Shown in pieces: positions 6,207-9,005 of a DNA stretch of 9,005 nucleotides (position 1 is its first letter; every line of letters begins with the position of its first letter). Source of the stretch: an uncultured Clostridia bacterium. Lineage in GTDB: Bacteria > Bacillota > Clostridia > Christensenellales > Aristaeellaceae. The DNA is taken from contig CAKUFB010000094.1 of the NCBI GenBank assembly GCA_934647145.1, forward strand, positions 1 through 9,005, read 5' to 3'. The notes beneath the pieces were generated by a model. The model saw only the letters and a program-made list of their open reading frames with translations. It was not told the DNA's origin and did not search any database. Position numbers and translations under genes: made by a program.

Positions 6207-7139
6207 ATGGCAAAAACACATTCCCTTTCCGCCGGGCAGAAGAGCGTGTGGGTGCGTTTTCGCAAGTACTGGCAGATTTACCTGCTGATACTGCCCGCGC
6301 TGGCGGTGCTGATTTACTTCAAGTTTTACCCGATGTACGGCGTGCAGATCGCCTTTCGGGACTACAAGATTCTCAAGGGCATCTGGGGGAGTACCTGGGT
6401 GGGTATGAAGTGGTTTGAGAAGCTGTTCCGCACGCCGAAGTTTTTGCAGGTGCTGAGCAACACGCTCTCGATCAACTTCCTGATGCTGCTGTTCGCCTTC
6501 CCGATGAACGTGATCTTCGGCCTGATGCTCAACGAGTGCGCGAACCTGGGCTACAAGCGCGTGATTCAGACGGTGTCCTACCTGCCGCACTTTCTGTCCT
6601 GGGTGATCGTGTACGCGATTTTCAATAACCTGCTGTCGATGCGCGGGCTGATCAATCAGCTGATCGTGGCGCTGGGCGGGCAGAGCCAGGTCTTTTTCAC
6701 CAGTCCGCGCTATTTCCGGGCCATCCTGGTGATTTCGGACATCTGGAAGAACACCGGCTGGAACACGATCGTCATCCTGGCGGCCATCACCTCGATCGAC
6801 CCGAGCCTGTACGAGGCGGCGGTGGTGGACGGCGCGACAAGGCTTCAGCGCATGCGCCACGTCACGTTGCCGGGCATCCGCTCGACGGTGATCGTGCTGC
6901 TGATATTGCGCCTGGGCTCGATCATGAGCGACGACGTGACCCACGTGCTGATGTTCTATAACGAGGCGGTCTACGACGTGGGCGACGTGCTGGGTACCTA
7001 CCTGTACCGGCAGGGCATCGGCAAGATGCAGTACAGCTACACCACGGCGGCCGGCCTGTTCCAGTCGGGCATCGGCATGATCCTGATATTGATTACCAAC
7101 AAAATCGCGCACATGATGGGGGAGAGAGGCATATGGTAA
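6207..7139 (+). CDS. Carbohydrate ABC transporter permease, LplB/YteP type
   Basis: Membrane-spanning subunit (310 aa) of a CUT1-like importer of oligosaccharides or glycosides. After a basic N-terminus (1-20) come about six hydrophobic segments, near 21-41, 85-109, 121-143, 170-194, 222-240 and 283-300. The EAA loop that contacts the ATPase is EAAVVDGATRLQRMRHVTLP (203-222), with the conserved Glu-Ala-Ala, Asp-Gly-Ala and Leu-Pro. KFYPMYGVQIAFRDYK (39-54) is characteristic of the LplB branch. The start is ATG 6207, 6 nt after AAGGAG (6195-6200). The frame is open upstream to 6105, but that part covers the structured spacer and has no good ribosome site. Its last 7 nt overlap the next permease, so the two are translationally coupled and should form the heterodimeric channel. 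No ATPase gene lies nearby; such systems often use a shared MsmX-like ATPase. Confidence 0.95.
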   Translation: MAKTHSLSAGQKSVWVRFRKYWQIYLLILPALAVLIYFKFYPMYGVQIAFRDYKILKGIWGSTWVGMKWFEKLFRTPKFLQVLSNTLSINFLMLLFAFPMNVIFGLMLNECANLGYKRVIQTVSYLPHFLSWVIVYAIFNNLLSMRGLINQLIVALGGQSQVFFTSPRYFRAILVISDIWKNTGWNTIVILAAITSIDPSLYEAAVVDGATRLQRMRHVTLPGIRSTVIVLLILRLGSIMSDDVTHVLMFYNEAVYDVGDVLGTYLYRQGIGKMQYSYTTAAGLFQSGIGMILILITNKIAHMMGERGIW

Positions 7140-8035
7140 ACGCGAAAAAGAAGCGGAGCCTGCGGGAACGCCTGGGCGACCGCGTGTTTTACGGCGTGTG
7201 CATGGCGATGATCACGCTGATGGGCGTCGCCTGCCTGTACCCCTACCTGAACCTGGTGGCCAAGTCGCTCTCGGGCAGCGCGGTGGTGTCCGCGGGGCGC
7301 GTGCTGGGCGTCTGGCCGATCGACTTCACGCTCAGCTCCTATGCCTACGTGCTGCACAGCGCCCGCTTCACGCGCGCCATCGGCTTTACCGCGCTGATTA
7401 CCGTCGTGGGCACGGTGCTCAACCTGGCGCTGACCGTGTTCGTGGCCTACGCCGTGTCCCGGCGGGACATGCCCGGCAGCCGCGTCATCATGCTGGGCTA
7501 CCTCATTACCATGCTCTTTGGCGGCGGCATGATCCCCACGTATCTGGCGGTCTCCCAGGCCGGACTGATCGACTCGATGTGGGCGCTCATCCTGCCGAAC
7601 CTGGTCAGCGCGTACAACGTCGTGCTGATGCGCAACTACATCGACGGCCTGCCCGAGGCGCTGCTCGAGTCGGCCATGATCGACGGCGCGAGCCAGCTGC
7701 GCACGCTGCTTTCTATCGTGCTGCCGCTGATGCTGCCCTCGCTGGCCACGATCGGCCTGTTCTGCGCGGTGGGCTACTGGAACACCTTCTTTAACGCCCT
7801 GCTTTACATCAACCGGCGCGATATGGCCACGCTGCAGATCTACCTGCGCGAGGTGCTGGTTAACACCCAGAGCGCCGAGATGAACGCCGGCATGGACGAA
7901 CTCTACGAGGGCATGCAGACCGAGTGCGTGCAGGGCGCGTGCGTCGTGGCCTCGTCGCTGCCCATCATACTGGTCTACCCGTTCCTTCAGAAGTACTACG
8001 TCAAGGGCATGACCCTGGGCGCGGTCAAGGGATAG
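7133..8035 (+). CDS. Carbohydrate ABC transporter permease, LplC/YtcP type
   Basis: Second membrane subunit (300 aa) of the sugar importer, partner of the permease just upstream. It has the basic N-terminus MVNAKKKRSLRERLGDRVFY and hydrophobic segments near 20-42, 82-108, 117-138, 147-165, 196-215 and 266-284. The EAA loop is a variant: ESAMIDGASQLRTLLSIVLP (179-198), in which Ser180 replaces the first Ala, as is common in YtcP-type permeases, while Asp184-Gly185-Ala186 and Leu-Pro remain. LFGGGMIPTYL (128-138) and the ending YYVKGMTLGAVKG are strong family marks. The start overlaps the end of the preceding gene by 7 nt; the purine-rich GGGGAGAGAGG just before it can serve as ribosome site. 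A 118-nt spacer without a convincing promoter or terminator separates it from the solute-binding protein gene, which is probably co-transcribed. Confidence 0.95.
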   Translation: MVNAKKKRSLRERLGDRVFYGVCMAMITLMGVACLYPYLNLVAKSLSGSAVVSAGRVLGVWPIDFTLSSYAYVLHSARFTRAIGFTALITVVGTVLNLALTVFVAYAVSRRDMPGSRVIMLGYLITMLFGGGMIPTYLAVSQAGLIDSMWALILPNLVSAYNVVLMRNYIDGLPEALLESAMIDGASQLRTLLSIVLPLMLPSLATIGLFCAVGYWNTFFNALLYINRRDMATLQIYLREVLVNTQSAEMNAGMDELYEGMQTECVQGACVVASSLPIILVYPFLQKYYVKGMTLGAVKG

Positions 8036-8153
8036 CGATCCCATCGGGCGAACGAGCCGCAAATACTCGCGGAAGGGAGGAGGGAAAGAGCCGCGCGTCT
8101 GTTCCCCGGTTCATCGACATTCACACTTTTTATTTGTCAAGGAGGAAAATACC

Positions 8154-9005
8154 ATGAAGCGTATCGTAACCCTGATTCTGGCGCTGGCGATGATCCTGTG
8201 CGCCTTCACCGTGTCCGCCGAGGAGAGCAGGCCGCAGCTGAGCGTGGTCTGGGGCGGCAACATGCAGTCCTTCCTCGAGGGCGAGGACGAGAACAACAAC
8301 TACATCATCCACTACATCGAGGATGAAAGCGGCGTCGATCTGACCTGGAACATCCTGCCCACCGAGAACGGCCAGGCCAAGCTCAACGTCATGATGGCCT
8401 CCCGGGACGAGGCGCCCGACATCCTGTTTACCGGCCGCGACAACTTCCTGAACTACTACAACGAGGGCATGCTGCAGCAGCTCGACGACTATCTGCCCGA
8501 AGGCTTCCTGCCCGAGGACGTGGAAGCGGTCGCCGAGGTGGGCGTGCTGGACGGCGGCAAGTACGCCATCACCACCCCCGGCAACCAGTCCTCATCCACC
8601 CACATCTGGATGTACAACAGGGCGCTCATGGAGCAGGCCGGCATCACCGTGCCGGAGAACCTGACGCTGGACGAGTTCACCGACATCCTCTACAAGCTCA
8701 AGGAAACCTACCCGGACAAGATCATCCTGGGCGGCATGCACTTCGACTTCATCCAGGCGGCCTTCGGCATTGCCAACACCTATCGCGAGACCGCCGACGG
8801 CGCGCTGGAGGACACCCGCGTGACCGAGGACATGCGCGAGTACCTGGCCTACATGCAGAAGCTGTATGCGGACGGCATCCTCGACAAGGAATTCCAGGTC
8901 AACACCAAGGAAAACGTCATGGCCGAGATCAGCAACGACGAGGTCGTGACCCTGGGCGTGGAATGGTACACCTATACCGGCGGCTATCGCAACGTCATGG
9001 CCGAC
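8154..9005 (+). CDS. Extracellular solute-binding protein of the sugar ABC transporter (LplA/YtcQ type), 3' truncated by window end
   Basis: Only the first 284 codons are present, with no stop; family members usually have 450-560 residues. It should capture the substrate outside the membrane and deliver it to the two permeases upstream. The N-terminus is a Sec signal: MKR, a hydrophobic core (4-19), then V20-S21-A22, a good signal peptidase I site. The one Cys (16) is preceded by Met-Ile-Leu, which does not fit a lipobox. The mature part shows family features: IIHYIEDESGVDLTWNILP (51-69), QAKLNVMMASRDEAPDIL (74-91) and WMYNRALMEQAGITVPENLT (151-170). The start is ATG 8154 after AAGGAGG (8139-8145), a very strong site with 8-nt spacing, consistent with high expression relative to the permeases. 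The ligand class (oligosaccharide or glycoside) is inferred from the family. Confidence 0.93.
   Translation, partial: MKRIVTLILALAMILCAFTVSAEESRPQLSVVWGGNMQSFLEGEDENNNYIIHYIEDESGVDLTWNILPTENGQAKLNVMMASRDEAPDILFTGRDNFLNYYNEGMLQQLDDYLPEGFLPEDVEAVAEVGVLDGGKYAITTPGNQSSSTHIWMYNRALMEQAGITVPENLTLDEFTDILYKLKETYPDKIILGGMHFDFIQAAFGIANTYRETADGALEDTRVTEDMREYLAYMQKLYADGILDKEFQVNTKENVMAEISNDEVVTLGVEWYTYTGGYRNVMAD

Noticed and set aside
4847..7112. Long minus-strand open frames (472 and 423 codons) opposite the SDR, MDR and first permease genes.
   Set aside because: They run opposite clear conserved genes, show His/Arg/Gln-rich composition with no domain, and cross the structured spacer. They are shadows of GC-rich coding sequence.
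7037..8062. A minus-strand open frame of 341 codons opposite the second permease.
   Set aside because: Low-complexity His/Gln/Arg/Ala composition typical of an antisense frame; the plus-strand permease is unmistakable.
8036..8153. Possible terminator, promoter or small RNA in the spacer before the solute-binding protein.
   Set aside because: Only a 5-bp CGCGG/CCGCG stem with an 18-nt loop and no U-tract or convincing -35/-10 pair; nothing there beyond the strong ribosome site.

Overview
The window looks like a chromosomal piece of a GC-rich member of the Bacillota (Clostridia-like; a Christensenellales- or Oscillospirales-type gut lineage is plausible but is inference). The grounds are strong AGGAGG-type ribosome binding sites, a HrcA/CIRCE-type operator, a consensus sigma-A promoter, and a sugar ABC transporter of the LplB/LplC/LplA (YteP/YtcP/YtcQ) type that is typical of this phylum. 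No rRNA, tRNA, CRISPR array, transposase or phage gene was seen.

Layout. (1) 1-222 is a very GC-rich tandem array of about 2.6 copies of an 85-bp unit rich in hairpins; it probably continues left of the window. (2) 249-2258, minus strand, is a self-contained heat-shock unit: a CIRCE-like inverted repeat, a near-perfect -35/-10 promoter, htpG (Hsp90) and a terminator-like hairpin. (3) 2263-3081, minus strand, encodes an AraC-family regulator. It is divergent from the plus-strand genes, across a 196-bp intergenic region holding repeated TCGAAAAG half-sites and a 14-bp perfect inverted repeat. (4) 3278-6031, plus strand, is a tight three-gene oxidoreductase operon: a Gfo/Idh/MocA dehydrogenase, a short-chain dehydrogenase and a zinc-free quinone-oxidoreductase-like MDR, with 2-nt and 1-nt gaps. 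(5) 6032-6206 is a noncoding spacer with a 38-nt almost perfect palindrome and a second small hairpin. (6) 6207-9005+, plus strand, encodes two carbohydrate ABC permeases, which overlap by 7 nt, and a solute-binding protein cut off by the window end.

Reading as a system. The AraC regulator probably controls the oxidoreductase operon, and perhaps the transporter, in response to a sugar-like ligand. The transporter would import an oligosaccharide or glycoside. The NAD(P)-dependent enzymes would oxidise, reduce or rearrange it or its product. No glycoside hydrolase, kinase or transporter ATPase lies in the window; this transporter type often borrows a shared ATPase encoded elsewhere. The substrate cannot be read from the sequence. 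The htpG unit appears to be an unrelated neighbour.
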